Source: JAAYAE01 sp963678395 (GTDB lineage: Bacteria > Bacillota > Negativicutes > Acidaminococcales > Acidaminococcaceae). From it: 64,000 nucleotides of DNA. The notes beneath the pieces are model-generated. The model searched no databases. It was given only the letters and a program-made list of their open reading frames with translations, and was not told the origin of the DNA. Of the stretch, positions 38,214-46,501 are shown piece after piece. How positions within the stretch are numbered: the first letter of the stretch is position 1; every line of letters starts with the position of its first letter. The position numbers and the translations under genes were made by a program. The DNA lies in NCBI GenBank assembly GCA_963678395.1, contig OY782827.1, positions 1,054,001-1,118,000 on the forward strand, read 5' to 3'.

Positions 38214-38239
38214 AGCTCTTAGCGTAAACGCTAAGAGCC
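38214..38239 (-). terminator. Terminator of the truncated tRNA-Trp
   Basis: GGCTCTTAGCG and its complement around a TTTA loop, followed on the minus strand by a run of eight or so T. It lies 11 bases beyond the CCA end of the tRNA fragment, the position of a native tRNA terminator. Confidence 0.8.
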
Positions 38240-38249
38240 GACTTTATTA

Positions 38250-38291
38250 TGGCAGGGGTACTAGGACTTGAACCCAGATCTACGGTTTTGG
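38250..38291 (-). tRNA. tRNA-Trp (CCA anticodon) 3' fragment, likely attachment-site scar
   Basis: On the minus strand the 42 bases run from CCAAAACCGT (anticodon CCA and 3' anticodon stem) through the T arm CTGGG-TTCAAGT-CCTAG, acceptor strand TACCCCT, discriminator G and encoded CCA. The 5' half (acceptor AGGGGTA, D arm, 5' anticodon stem) is absent; upstream bases do not pair. Tyrosine integrases commonly recombine in the 3' half of tRNA genes and leave such a fragment at the distal end of the inserted element, so the element should lie to the right and an intact tRNA-Trp beyond it. No function as a tRNA is expected. Confidence 0.8.
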
Positions 38292-38356
38292 CGTCTTATC
38301 TGAAAGAGCCTATAAACAGCATGGTTAAGCCACTTTTTGCATTTTATACTCAAAAA

Positions 38357-38411
38357 CGTTGCTACCACACAGCCTAGTTTCCAGCCATTTTAAATTTCAC
38401 GTTGCTACCAC
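38357..38411. repeat. Pair of 12-bp direct repeats beside the tRNA fragment
   Basis: CGTTGCTACCAC occurs at 38357-38368 and 38400-38411, 43 bp apart start to start, in otherwise non-coding AT-rich DNA next to the presumed att core. Arm-type integrase sites have this look. The rest of 38412-38545 holds only an AT-rich hairpin (CTAAAAATTCGAACGATTTTTTAG) and no gene. Confidence 0.5.
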
Positions 38412-38549
38412 TAAAATTCTAAAAAATCGTTCGAATTTTTAGCATTTTAACCATTTAATTTCATAAAATTATTACTACTTTTATTCTACTAAATAGAAAC
38501 GCAACATCCCTAGCTATGAAAATTGGATTACGAAATACATAGACAAAAT

Positions 38550-39060
38550 TTAAAAATATCCGATAAGCTTACTACCATCAACTATTATTCTGAAATGACA
38601 TGGCTTATGCCCTTTAGGATCGCAAATACACTTGACTTTATCTTTATAATCTAACAATAATCTTTCGACTTCCGTCTTTCTTTCAACATATTTATTCTTA
38701 TCATACCCCCATGCAACTACTATCATATCAGCTTCCTTGCAATATTCCTTTAGGTAAAAATTATTAGTATTATCATATTGCTTATCACGTTTAACAAGTT
38801 TAGCTGTGTGTACTGACACATATGGAAATAAGTTAAGAATTGTCATTTCTCCATAACCTTTGTCTATTAAAAAATTCATAGCGTTATTTGTTGTATTATC
38901 GCCTTTGATATGGGTTGCTTTGCTTGGATTTATTCCAATTACAACTGCTTTTGGTGCCCCATCATTCCATGTTTTTGTGAGAAAAAAAACGATAGTTTCT
39001 ATCTTCGGTAAAATACGTTTTTACTTTGATTGTAGCCGTCTTTTCAACTATATTACCCAC
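38550..39060 (-). pseudogene. DUF1643 protein, frameshifted in a T8 run
   Basis: GTG start with a GGGGA ribosome site. Frame one gives NIVEKTATIKVKTYFTEDRN and then YRFF; after the run of eight T (A8 at 38982-38989, plus strand) the frame must slip by one to continue LTKTWNDGAPKAVVIG, INPSKATHIKGDNTTNNAMN, DKGYGEMTILNLFPYVS and the C-terminal CICDPKGHKPCHF. Seven T would give one frame of 169 codons. DUF1643 proteins are small, probably nucleotide- or nucleic-acid-related, and frequent in defence and phage contexts; their activity is unknown. The gene belongs to the restriction cassette upstream. Confidence 0.82.
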
Positions 39061-39077
39061 GTTAGTATCCCCTTTTA

Positions 39078-39365
39078 TTATTTTCTAAGCCAACTATCAT
39101 TAAATCTATCTCGAAACTCCTCCATAACGTCTTCAAACCGCGTTACCCCTTCGTCTTTCATTCTTTTGGAAAATTTAATTGCATTATCTGTGGCTAATGC
39201 AGACCAAAAATAGTGGACCATTTTTTCTGCACTCAGTTTATTCATGCGAACAATCGTAATATTAACTCCTCTTTTTATATCTAAATTGCATGTCTTAGAA
39301 TTAAGAATAGGATCAAATACATTTGCGTGCAGATAATCCATCAATTCCTGCTCTTTTGTTTTCAT
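39078..39365 (-). CDS. Small unknown protein of the defence cassette
   Basis: 95 residues, soluble, helical prediction by composition; contains NLDIKRGVNITIVRMNKLSA, then KMVHYFWSALATDNAIKFSK and a final acidic/basic EEFRDRFNDSWLRK helix. No known motif recognised. It lies 14 bp after the EVE-like gene and 17 bp before the DUF1643 start, with a ribosome site (AAAAGAGGCG), so all three are likely one transcript. Confidence 0.65.
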   Translation of the reverse strand: MKTKEQELMDYLHANVFDPILNSKTCNLDIKRGVNITIVRMNKLSAEKMVHYFWSALATDNAIKFSKRMKDEGVTRFEDVMEEFRDRFNDSWLRK

Positions 39366-39379
39366 ATTAACGCCTCTTT

Positions 39380-40000
39380 TTATATTAAATTCTTCTTCAA
39401 ACGCAAAAGTTCAATAGCTGCTTTAACTCTATGTTCTGAATCTGAAGATTTTAGCTCTTCACCCAATATTTCTATCGCAATATCAAAGAGTTCTTCAAGC
39501 TTAGATTCACGTTCTTTAGTATCTGGGAATTGCTTATCAATATATTTTCCCAAGCCTGACTGTTCTACAGGATTAGCGTATTGACATATGGTATTGCGAT
39601 TGCTGAGTAGCCTTTGAATACTACTTTCACAATTATTAATAATTTCTCTAGCGATCCACCGTACGCTTCGCCTGTGACACATACCATCTAACGCATTATC
39701 AAATTTCTGGCAGTATTCATAATCCCCAACTATACCGATGTGAACCCAATTTTTTTCAGTTATAAGCACCAAATCGTCTTTCTGCATTGCGTTTACAAAA
39801 CAATTTACTTGACCTAGCATATTACCAAGCTTATGCCCAGAAACCTTTTTTTCTGCCGCTAATCTTTTACGTATTTCCTCTTTACTAACTCCTTGTAAAT
39901 TTCCTATCCCTGGCCAGCCAATACAAATAAAATTTTCCTCAAGGAATTGCTTAAAGCGCTCAATATCATGTGGTTTTGTTTTCATTTGAAAAATATTCAT
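39380..40000 (-). CDS. Protein with EVE/PUA-like (Mrr/McrB N-terminal-like) sensor region
   Basis: 206 residues. The first 120 have the pattern of modified-base-reading domains fused to restriction enzymes: FICIGWPGIGNLQGVSKEEI, NMLGQVNCFVNAMQKDDLVL, IGIVGDYEYCQ and HRRSVRWIA. The last 80 residues are helical with no nuclease motif visible. It may read modified DNA or act as an accessory to the neighbouring methyltransferase/endonuclease pair; this is inferred from context. A 20-bp AT-rich region with a good AGGAGG ribosome site precedes it. Confidence 0.6.
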   Translation of the reverse strand: MNIFQMKTKPHDIERFKQFLEENFICIGWPGIGNLQGVSKEEIRKRLAAEKKVSGHKLGNMLGQVNCFVNAMQKDDLVLITEKNWVHIGIVGDYEYCQKFDNALDGMCHRRSVRWIAREIINNCESSIQRLLSNRNTICQYANPVEQSGLGKYIDKQFPDTKERESKLEELFDIAIEILGEELKSSDSEHRVKAAIELLRLKKNLI

Positions 40001-40255
40001 ATTATATTATTCCTCCTTATGCATTACGAATTCCTTACGTTTAATATACTGCAAAAAAATTGAGTTGTCAACAATTATTTTCATACATACCAATGATGAA
40101 GGAAAAATGTGATGTTCAGTTATTTTGGTTGGCTTTTCATTATAAAGCGATATTTAAGAGAAGTTCATTAATTATTTCATTAGTTTTTATATTTATCTTA
40201 GCCCCTCTTATAATGTGAAAACTTGCTCAACATTTGCAAAAATAGTATAAAAACA

Positions 40256-40282
40256 GCCCCTGCCGAAAACACCGGAAGGGGC
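40256..40282. terminator. Hairpin between methyltransferase and EVE-like gene
   Basis: GCCCCT and AGGGGC arms with an inner CCG/CGG pairing, in a 426-bp gap. It is downstream of the methyltransferase stop and 255 bp upstream of the next gene, so it probably ends the methyltransferase transcript. The rest of the gap (40001-40426) is AT-rich; I see no gene in it. Confidence 0.55.
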
Positions 40283-40426
40283 ACTACACGTATTTGTTGC
40301 CAAGTCTAATTAATTGAATTTTATATCATATAATTCTTGGTTTATATCAAAATAATTAAATCCAAGTTTATAATATTTATATCTATTATTACAAACGCAT
40401 AACATTGTCTCATTATGACATAGCTA

Positions 40427-41776
40427 CTAGTTCACAGCAATAATATCTTTATTTGTACTATGCCTACCACGCTTTTGTACCAGCGACTTTTTTTCAATTT
40501 CTTCTACTGGCATTTGGGACGAAATATTCAACAGCACTTCTTCCAACCGACGGTTTATAGAAATTTTTCTCTCACGTTTGCGGCGAATTATGCCGTGACA
40601 GCCAACAGGGGAAAGATAAATAGCTTCAGGTGCATCAGCAGAAACAATATCACGTATAGTCGTAACAGAATATTGTTCTGGAATCTCTGTACAGTTTATA
40701 GTGAAATCATCCCTTAGTAAAATCAAGTCTTTTCCCAAATTATAAAACCGTTCATTTGCTGAAAGTACAGTTATGCGAGTTTTCAATTCATTTTCGTAAT
40801 GAGAGAGGTCAATACCATCGTTTACGCCATTAATAAGTCTTGAACCAATCCATTTTACAACAGGGACCGCCCATGAATTTCCTATTGCTTGATACCTATT
40901 TGTTCTTGAAGCACCATGCAAATTTGTGTAATTATCTGGAAAACCCATTAGTCTTTCACATTCCAAAGGCGAAAGCCTCCTCAACCTTTCATCTTGAACT
41001 ATAAATAAAGATCCGTTGTATGCTGCTGCATTGCCATTCCATTTTGTTCCATACGCCGAATATAGACAATCTGAATACTCCCGAAAAACCTCAAACCTAT
41101 GTCCCTCTTTTTGGAAAATGAGCTCACCAGATTTGTATTTTGGAAGCTCCTTATTATGCAATTCATATAAAATGTTTTCTGGCTGAAAATCTTTTCCACC
41201 TGCCACAACATACAAACGGCGTCGCTGTTGCGGCAATCCAAAATGTTTTGAATCGAGAACACGCCAAGCAATATTTCTTTTAGTACCTTTTATTACGCCA
41301 GCATTAGGCCAATTTTTAACTTCAAGAACATTCTCAAGCCCCGCTAGTAATGAAATAAGGCACCCAAAAGCGTTAGTCTTATCTTTTAATACTCCCTCAA
41401 CATTTTCCCAAAACACAATCGAAGGTGGTAACCCTTGTTTCTTTCTTGCGAAATCATTCGCCTCAATGATATCTACAAATTTAAGGGTCAAGTTACCGCG
41501 ATTATCATTTAATCCATGTTTTCTTCCAGCCAATGAAAATGCCTGACACGGTGTGCCACCACAAATTAAATCAGGCGCACTAACAGAATTATTTATTAGT
41601 GCAGCTGGTATACCACTCATATCGCCTAAATTAATTACATTTGGAAACTTTTCAGCCAAAATCTTTGATGGAAATGCAGCTATTTCAGAAAACCACTCAA
41701 AAGAAAGGCCCAAAGGTTTCCAAGCAACAGAAGCGGCTTCAATTCCAGAGCAAATACTTCCTACTGTTTTTATCAT
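40427..41776 (-). CDS. DNA (cytosine-5) methyltransferase
   Basis: About 449 residues from the ATG after AAAGGAGGACTCAGA. Motif I VGSICSGIEAASVAW, motif IV GGTPCQAFSLAG with the catalytic cysteine, motif VI FWENVEG, motif VIII GLPQQRRRLYVV and motif X NRYQAIGNSWAVPVVKW are in order. The target-recognition region lies between VIII and X. The C-terminal 150 residues are extra and include HGIIRRKRERK. The endonuclease gene ends 24 bp upstream, so the pair forms a type II restriction-modification unit that should protect a sequence cut by that enzyme. Recognition site unknown. Confidence 0.93.
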   Translation of the reverse strand: MIKTVGSICSGIEAASVAWKPLGLSFEWFSEIAAFPSKILAEKFPNVINLGDMSGIPAALINNSVSAPDLICGGTPCQAFSLAGRKHGLNDNRGNLTLKFVDIIEANDFARKKQGLPPSIVFWENVEGVLKDKTNAFGCLISLLAGLENVLEVKNWPNAGVIKGTKRNIAWRVLDSKHFGLPQQRRRLYVVAGGKDFQPENILYELHNKELPKYKSGELIFQKEGHRFEVFREYSDCLYSAYGTKWNGNAAAYNGSLFIVQDERLRRLSPLECERLMGFPDNYTNLHGASRTNRYQAIGNSWAVPVVKWIGSRLINGVNDGIDLSHYENELKTRITVLSANERFYNLGKDLILLRDDFTINCTEIPEQYSVTTIRDIVSADAPEAIYLSPVGCHGIIRRKRERKISINRRLEEVLLNISSQMPVEEIEKKSLVQKRGRHSTNKDIIAVN

Positions 41777-41800
41777 TCTGAGTCCTCCTTTCATAAACAT

Positions 41801-42769
41801 CTATTTCACTTTATCTATAATATATTCATTAAATTTTTCTTTCCATAAAGCAAGATCATACCAACAACAACCTATACAGCCATTCTCATCTGCCTTTGAG
41901 GCTCCCGCCCATTCATTACCTCCAGCATAATACCATTTTATCCCAAAAAAATCCCCTCGTTTTTCACTTGATACGCACCGTTTGCAATACCTTTCTTTTT
42001 GCAAATTAGTTTGATTTGTTAAAAGTTGAAACTTTTTCTTTATTTCGATGTCTGACATTGTCGTTGCATTAACCGTTTCACCATTCACCCATCTCGATGA
42101 TGGAAATTTATGATCAATAACCAACTCAGAAGCTTTTTGAGGGGAATCAAAAAATGCATCCCTCAGCGGTAAAATTCTCTTAATTTTGTTTTGAAGACTA
42201 ATAGAGATAGAAAATCTTTTTTCATTATCTGCTGAATGTCGCGGTAATCTTATTAACAAATCAAAAAACTGTTTTCCACCACAGGTAGCACATTCCCTTT
42301 TAATTGTAGCGATATAATATCCCATCTGTTTCAATGCCTTTATCCGTGCTGCTGGTTGAGGGTTACTTTGTGGAACAGCCCCACACTTTCGGCATTGCCA
42401 TTTTGTCAATGAATCTGTTCCATTCAGTGCATCAAATACTGCCTGTGTTGCGAAAGCCTGTTTATTTTCCCAAAATTGTCGCTGCATATTTTCCCACAGC
42501 CCTTTTTTCCCAGGGTCAAGCTTCACATAACAATTCTCAACCCAACTTTTAACATCATCAAAAGTTAAAGGTATGTCTATTCCTTGATATTTTGATTTAA
42601 TAGGAATACAGCCGTTCCAAGTTTTCGCATGATAACGAAACACAACATAAAGATAATAATCTTGCGTTCCGTATATTTGAAAAAGGGCACCTGTTTTCAT
42701 GTCAGCACATATTCTTATATTTTCAAAAGGATATGTCAAAATACCCCCCCCCCCAGTAAAATTTGTCAT
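41801..42769 (-). CDS. HNH-type restriction endonuclease (candidate type II), with poly-G tract in codons 6-9
   Basis: 322 residues. C-terminal HNH nuclease: LVIDHKFPSSRWVN, FQLLTNQTNLQK and a zinc-binding set (YCKRC, CIGCC). An N-terminal half with CRKCG and CATCGG pairs suggests a second zinc module. The ATG at 42767-42769 is followed by codons for TNFT and then eleven G read as four glycines; a change of one base in the tract would shift the frame. The ribosome site AAAAGG is close to the ATG, so a start after the tract (TTG or a later ATG) is possible. Pairing with the methyltransferase supports restriction; cleavage specificity unknown. Confidence 0.8.
   Translation of the reverse strand: MTNFTGGGGILTYPFENIRICADMKTGALFQIYGTQDYYLYVVFRYHAKTWNGCIPIKSKYQGIDIPLTFDDVKSWVENCYVKLDPGKKGLWENMQRQFWENKQAFATQAVFDALNGTDSLTKWQCRKCGAVPQSNPQPAARIKALKQMGYYIATIKRECATCGGKQFFDLLIRLPRHSADNEKRFSISISLQNKIKRILPLRDAFFDSPQKASELVIDHKFPSSRWVNGETVNATTMSDIEIKKKFQLLTNQTNLQKERYCKRCVSSEKRGDFFGIKWYYAGGNEWAGASKADENGCIGCCWYDLALWKEKFNEYIIDKVK
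42744..42754. repeat. Mononucleotide tract C11 (G11 in the coding strand)
   Basis: Eleven consecutive C on the plus strand, inside the first codons of the endonuclease gene. Tracts of this length are unstable by slipped-strand mispairing and are exceptional in this AT-rich sequence. Confidence 0.95.
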
Positions 42770-42902
42770 CTACCTTTTCTGAATTGTACCATAATTTCAA
42801 ACCATAAAACAACGTAATAATTATAAATTTTTCTATTTATATTTTCTGTAAAAAGCATATTAGTTCCCTCCCCAAATATATTTAACCCATGAGAAAAAAT
42901 CT

Positions 42903-43044
42903 TTACAGCATATTTCCCAATTTTTTATAGCAGGTAGAATACGGCGGGGCTGTAATCACCGCATCTACAGAATTATCCTCTAACTGCGTTAGTAATTCTA
43001 TTGAATCTCCCATTGTAATTGTATTCAAAAACTTACTGTTCGTT
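42903..43044 (-). pseudogene. DNA methyltransferase N-terminal remnant (APPY motif)
   Basis: Minus-strand reading gives KFLNTITMGDSIELLTQLED then NSVDAVITAPPYSTCYKK and a stop. GDS...L and the APPY/DPPY motif IV are those of N6-adenine or N4-cytosine methyltransferases; only about 45 residues remain. A trace of a second modification system beside the present one. The remainder of the 42770-43226 gap is AT-rich without genes. Confidence 0.65.
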
Positions 43045-43145
43045 CCTATCTACCTCTTTTGTATTTGTATTGACTAGTCTATTATTATAATATCACTTTT
43101 TAAAAGCTTATGCAAACATACGTTCGCTTACTGTATGGTAAAAAT

Positions 43146-43186
43146 AACCCCCTTTCTTTAGACTTGTTTGTCTAATAAAAGGGGTT
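43146..43186 (-). terminator. Terminator after the TonB-dependent receptor
   Basis: Two-part stem (AACCCC.../GGGGTT and TTAGAC/GTCTAA) 40 bp past the receptor stop. The minus-strand RNA ends in a T-containing stretch (GGGGGTTATTTTTACC). Confidence 0.75.
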
Positions 43187-43226
43187 TACTTCATATGAAA
43201 CATTGGCTTAACTAAAAATATAGCCC

Positions 43227-45761
43227 TTAGAAATTATACTGCAGGGTAGCATAGTAGGTACGCCCCTGAATCGGATACTCGATGTTGGTTGCAACACCAC
43301 AATCTGTCATTTTATACAAATCATTTGCCTTATTAAACATATCGTTGACACCCACTACCAGTTGGAAGGTTTTATTAATTTGATACTTGACGCCTAAATC
43401 CCATACTGTCAGGGAGGACTGGTTTCCCATTGGCACTCCCGTTGTCAGCGGTATTGGATCGGTGTACATGTCTGCTACATAGCGCAGCTGTGTAAACAGG
43501 CTCCAGCTCTTATTGGGACGGTAGGTTACACGTGCCGTTCCCTCCCATTTTGGCATATAAGTCATAAAGCCAGATATTGTATCTTTACTATAGCCTGGCA
43601 GGCAGGTCATATCATAGGTTACGTCACTTGGTTTCGTATACGTTGCCTGCAGGTTCAAATCCCACTTCTGCCAAGACATATCAGCCTGCATTTCCAGTCC
43701 GTTGACCTTTGCCTTGGCAGCATTAGTGTAAAAGTAAAAGAAATGACGGCTCATCAACTGCAGCAGATGGTCAGAGTCTCTGCCGAAATAAGTCAGCTGA
43801 AATTTAGCGCTGTCGGCTCCTAAGACCTTAACATCCCAGATAGCACTCAAATCCCATTGGCTGCCCTCTTCCGGTAAGGGAAAAACGCTGTCTGTGCCAC
43901 CGACATTAGGCATCGGCAATATGCCTGCACCATCACCGGCTATTTCATACATATTCAGAAGCCTGTAATAAGTACCTCCCGTTGCCCGCAAGGTCAGATG
44001 GTCATTAACTGCTTTCTTCAACGCCATCTGCCATGTCACTTTATCATTGGTCTGCTCATCTTCTTGATGGTACCACTTTATTTTCGCCGGATCATTATTC
44101 TCATCATATCTGTCGCTGCGCCCCAAGATGGTCGACCTGTTGTAACGAATACTCGGCGTCAGCCATAAGTCGGCTTTTTTATTCAAGGTAATAGTATCCT
44201 GCACTTGGGCATTGAGGATTTCCTGCTCATAATAGTTACGCCATCTGCTTCTGGTATCCTTGCTGGAATCCTTATAGTCCAGCATACGCCAGCCATTGAT
44301 ATCCAGTTTCTCTTTGGAACCGTCTACCAAGAACTCTATCAGGTGCTTGTCGCCCGCCTTATAGCTACCGTCTATTTTCCCTCCTAGGCGACGGCTGTCA
44401 AAATCACTCCATAGGCTGTTGGCTGCATAAGTATTAAGTACAGAACCAGCATTTGCTTCTATCCACTGCCAGTTGTCCACATAGTAGTCCTTCTTCTGAT
44501 CTAAATAATTGACGCTCCAGCCCCATTCCAGATTGCCCACAGTATCGCGGCGCCCTAGTAACGCTTCTTTGGCTGTCAGTTTTTGATTGCGATGATAATA
44601 AATATCCAAAGGAGTATTGAAAGAAGAATCCAGGTCTACCCCATACAAAGCGCTATAGTTGCTACTATACGGAAAAGGCAGGTGTCTTTCTATTTGTTTC
44701 CAAGTAGCCTTGGCCAGCCAGTGGTCGTCCTGCCATTTGATAATGGCATCCGTGTTCTTGTAGTCGTTTGACTTGCGCCAACGATTCTCACTGCTATAAT
44801 CATCAACCTTAGCTTGATATTCCTGTAGATTAGAAAACCTTGCCTCAATATAGTTGTTATAATAGCGTTCAAAATTTGAAGAATATTTTGCCTTAATATG
44901 GCTTTGTACTGCGTCACGCATATTACTTTTCAACGTCGGATCATTAACCATCTCCATCATCTGTGCATAGCTTAAATACGTTGTTCCCAAGTCAGTTAGC
45001 TTATTGATCCAGTTATTAAGCGCCGATAACATGCCAGAAGAGCCTGCATCGGTACCTATATATGCATCTAATTGCTTTTGTGCCGAAGCAAGCGCTGCAT
45101 CATTTGCAAAATTCTTGTATTTAAAGTCCCCGTCGCTCTCTTCGTGATTTACCCCGACCATCAAGCTGCCGCTGCCCAACGGTGAATCCAACTGCAGACT
45201 GCCTTTATAACCGCCGAAGGAACTCTGACCGATGCTGGCCTGTACATTTGATTTAGTCGGACGCTTCGTCACTACATTGATGACGCCGCCCATGAAAGTA
45301 CCGCCAAATCTCGCCGGTATGTAGCCACGGTAGACTTCAATGCGCTCGACATTTTGTACAGGGATTGTCGATATATCCGATGCCGCGTCGCCGCCCAAGT
45401 TGAACAAGACACCATCAACAAAGACTCCCACCTGTGCCGCTGTAGAGCCACGCACGCTGACTGTAGTATACTGCCCTTTGCCATTGAGCTCGCGCACATG
45501 CACGCCCGGCACTTGTTTCAAGAGTTCCGGCAATGTTTTTTGTTCACCTTGATAATCATCAGGTCTGATAATAGTTACTGTGCCTGGAGAAAGCTTGCTC
45601 TCCCAATCCGGGCGCTTGGCTTCCACCGTAATGGCTTCTAAATCAAAGCGGGGTGTATCGCTCCCATTGTCAATTTTCTCTGCATAGGCCGTTCCTACGC
45701 AACTTAAGCCTAGAAGAAGAGCTACAACTATCTTCTTCTCCAGCTCCCTTTTTTCATACAT
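43227..45761 (-). CDS. TonB-dependent outer-membrane receptor (corrinoid-responsive, BtuB-like)
   Basis: 844 residues. Signal peptide ending near GTAYAEK, TonB-box-like DLEAITVEAKRP, plug domain with GVHVRELNGKGQYTTVSVRG, VGVFVDGVLFN and VINVVTKRPT, then a 22-strand-type barrel ending in TYYATLQYNF with C-terminal Phe, the Omp85 recognition signature. Loop insertions are long (about residues 220-340). Two tandem cobalamin riboswitches lie upstream, so the cargo is probably a cobamide or precursor; TonB-ExbBD partners and a BtuCDF transporter are not in the window. An outer-membrane receptor marks the host as a diderm. It could be resident or cargo of the integrated element. Confidence 0.92.
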   Translation of the reverse strand: MYEKRELEKKIVVALLLGLSCVGTAYAEKIDNGSDTPRFDLEAITVEAKRPDWESKLSPGTVTIIRPDDYQGEQKTLPELLKQVPGVHVRELNGKGQYTTVSVRGSTAAQVGVFVDGVLFNLGGDAASDISTIPVQNVERIEVYRGYIPARFGGTFMGGVINVVTKRPTKSNVQASIGQSSFGGYKGSLQLDSPLGSGSLMVGVNHEESDGDFKYKNFANDAALASAQKQLDAYIGTDAGSSGMLSALNNWINKLTDLGTTYLSYAQMMEMVNDPTLKSNMRDAVQSHIKAKYSSNFERYYNNYIEARFSNLQEYQAKVDDYSSENRWRKSNDYKNTDAIIKWQDDHWLAKATWKQIERHLPFPYSSNYSALYGVDLDSSFNTPLDIYYHRNQKLTAKEALLGRRDTVGNLEWGWSVNYLDQKKDYYVDNWQWIEANAGSVLNTYAANSLWSDFDSRRLGGKIDGSYKAGDKHLIEFLVDGSKEKLDINGWRMLDYKDSSKDTRSRWRNYYEQEILNAQVQDTITLNKKADLWLTPSIRYNRSTILGRSDRYDENNDPAKIKWYHQEDEQTNDKVTWQMALKKAVNDHLTLRATGGTYYRLLNMYEIAGDGAGILPMPNVGGTDSVFPLPEEGSQWDLSAIWDVKVLGADSAKFQLTYFGRDSDHLLQLMSRHFFYFYTNAAKAKVNGLEMQADMSWQKWDLNLQATYTKPSDVTYDMTCLPGYSKDTISGFMTYMPKWEGTARVTYRPNKSWSLFTQLRYVADMYTDPIPLTTGVPMGNQSSLTVWDLGVKYQINKTFQLVVGVNDMFNKANDLYKMTDCGVATNIEYPIQGRTYYATLQYNF

Positions 45762-46068
45762 GCTTAAACCCCCTTAATTTTTTTACAAAAATCATTTTTT
45801 AAGCAAATATTTTTTCTCTCTCCCCACTTCCCCGCAAAAAATGCACGTATATCCACCTGTTAATAACAGCTATCTGTTATAGGTGAAATGCGTGCCATGT
45901 CCTTTAAAACAAGCGTCCGTCTTTCCTAGTTTCGGCGTCCACCAAGCAAACTTTCTTTCCTTACAGATACACAAAATTAACAAGCCTCTAACGGCCTTGC
46001 TAATGCTAACGACCAATGCCTTAGCATTTTTTATGTATCCGCTCGTACTCCGCAAGCTTTTTTGGATG
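45762..46068 (-). promoter_or_regulatory. Long leader between riboswitch and receptor
   Basis: 307-base untranslated leader. It contains hairpins: GCTAATGC around the tract near 46010-46030, and CACCT-ATAACAG/CTGTTAT-AGGTG at about 45859-45891, just upstream of TGCATTTTTTGCGG. One of these may be the expression platform. A frame of 92 codons across the riboswitch and leader is not credited as a gene. Confidence 0.4.
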
Positions 46069-46211
46069 TTGGGAACAGGCAGGTCTCCTGACTTAGAAAA
46101 GCTAGAGAAGCTTCTCATTACAGCAGCGGGACTGCGCCGGATTCTCACCGGCTTCCCTTTTATGCCTCGTTACGGGACATATAACTGCCCCTGTGAAGCA
46201 CCTGTTCCCCA
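46069..46211 (-). promoter_or_regulatory. Cobalamin riboswitch, receptor-proximal
   Basis: Closing helix GGGGAACAGG / CCTGTTCCC, then AAGGGAAGCCGGTGAGAAT, CCGGCGCAGTCCC, GCTGCTGTAATGAGAAGC and GTCAGGAGACCTGCC: a complete B12 aptamer on the minus strand, upstream of the TonB-dependent receptor. Confidence 0.95.
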
Positions 46212-46236
46212 TTATTTCTAGTTGTCAAAAAAGAAA

Positions 46237-46265
46237 AACCCCTCTGCGCATGAACGCAAAGGGTT
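46237..46265 (-). terminator. Terminator between the two cobalamin riboswitches
   Basis: AACCCTTTGCG pairs with GCGCAGAGGGGTT, followed by TTTCTTTTTTG. It is the expression platform of the upstream riboswitch and would cut the transcript before the second one. Confidence 0.85.
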
Positions 46266-46329
46266 GAAATAGACAGACCTAGCCTGCTTTTCAGCCCCGA
46301 CGTCTTTCGCGTGGTTTCTTGGCTAGTTT

Positions 46330-46484
46330 TCAGGCAGTTCTTCTGGCTCGGATTCATCGTTTGCTTCGCCTTCCCGGACTAAATCCAGTGGCATAATCTA
46401 AGCTCCCTCATCCTTACAGCGGCGGGACCGCATCGGCATTTTACCGACTTCTCTATTAAGCATTTATAGCACCTGATAACTTCT
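46330..46484 (-). promoter_or_regulatory. Cobalamin riboswitch, promoter-proximal
   Basis: Minus-strand RNA with TATCAGGTGCTATAAATGC, AGAGAAGTCGGTAAAATGCC, GATGCGGTCCC, CGCCGCTGTAAGGATGAGG, CCACTGG and GAGCCAGAAGAACTGCC. The aptamer is complete; a terminator and a second riboswitch follow on the same transcript. Confidence 0.93.
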
Positions 46485-46501
46485 ACTATTAAACTAGATA
46501 A

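Noticed and set aside
38250..38291. Complete functional tRNA gene
   Set aside because: The 5' acceptor, D arm and 5' anticodon stem are missing; upstream bases do not pair with the 3' half.
45870..46148. 92-codon minus-strand frame between the second riboswitch and the receptor
   Set aside because: It starts within the riboswitch aptamer (conserved RNA) and reads through the leader; no ribosome site, no recognisable domain.
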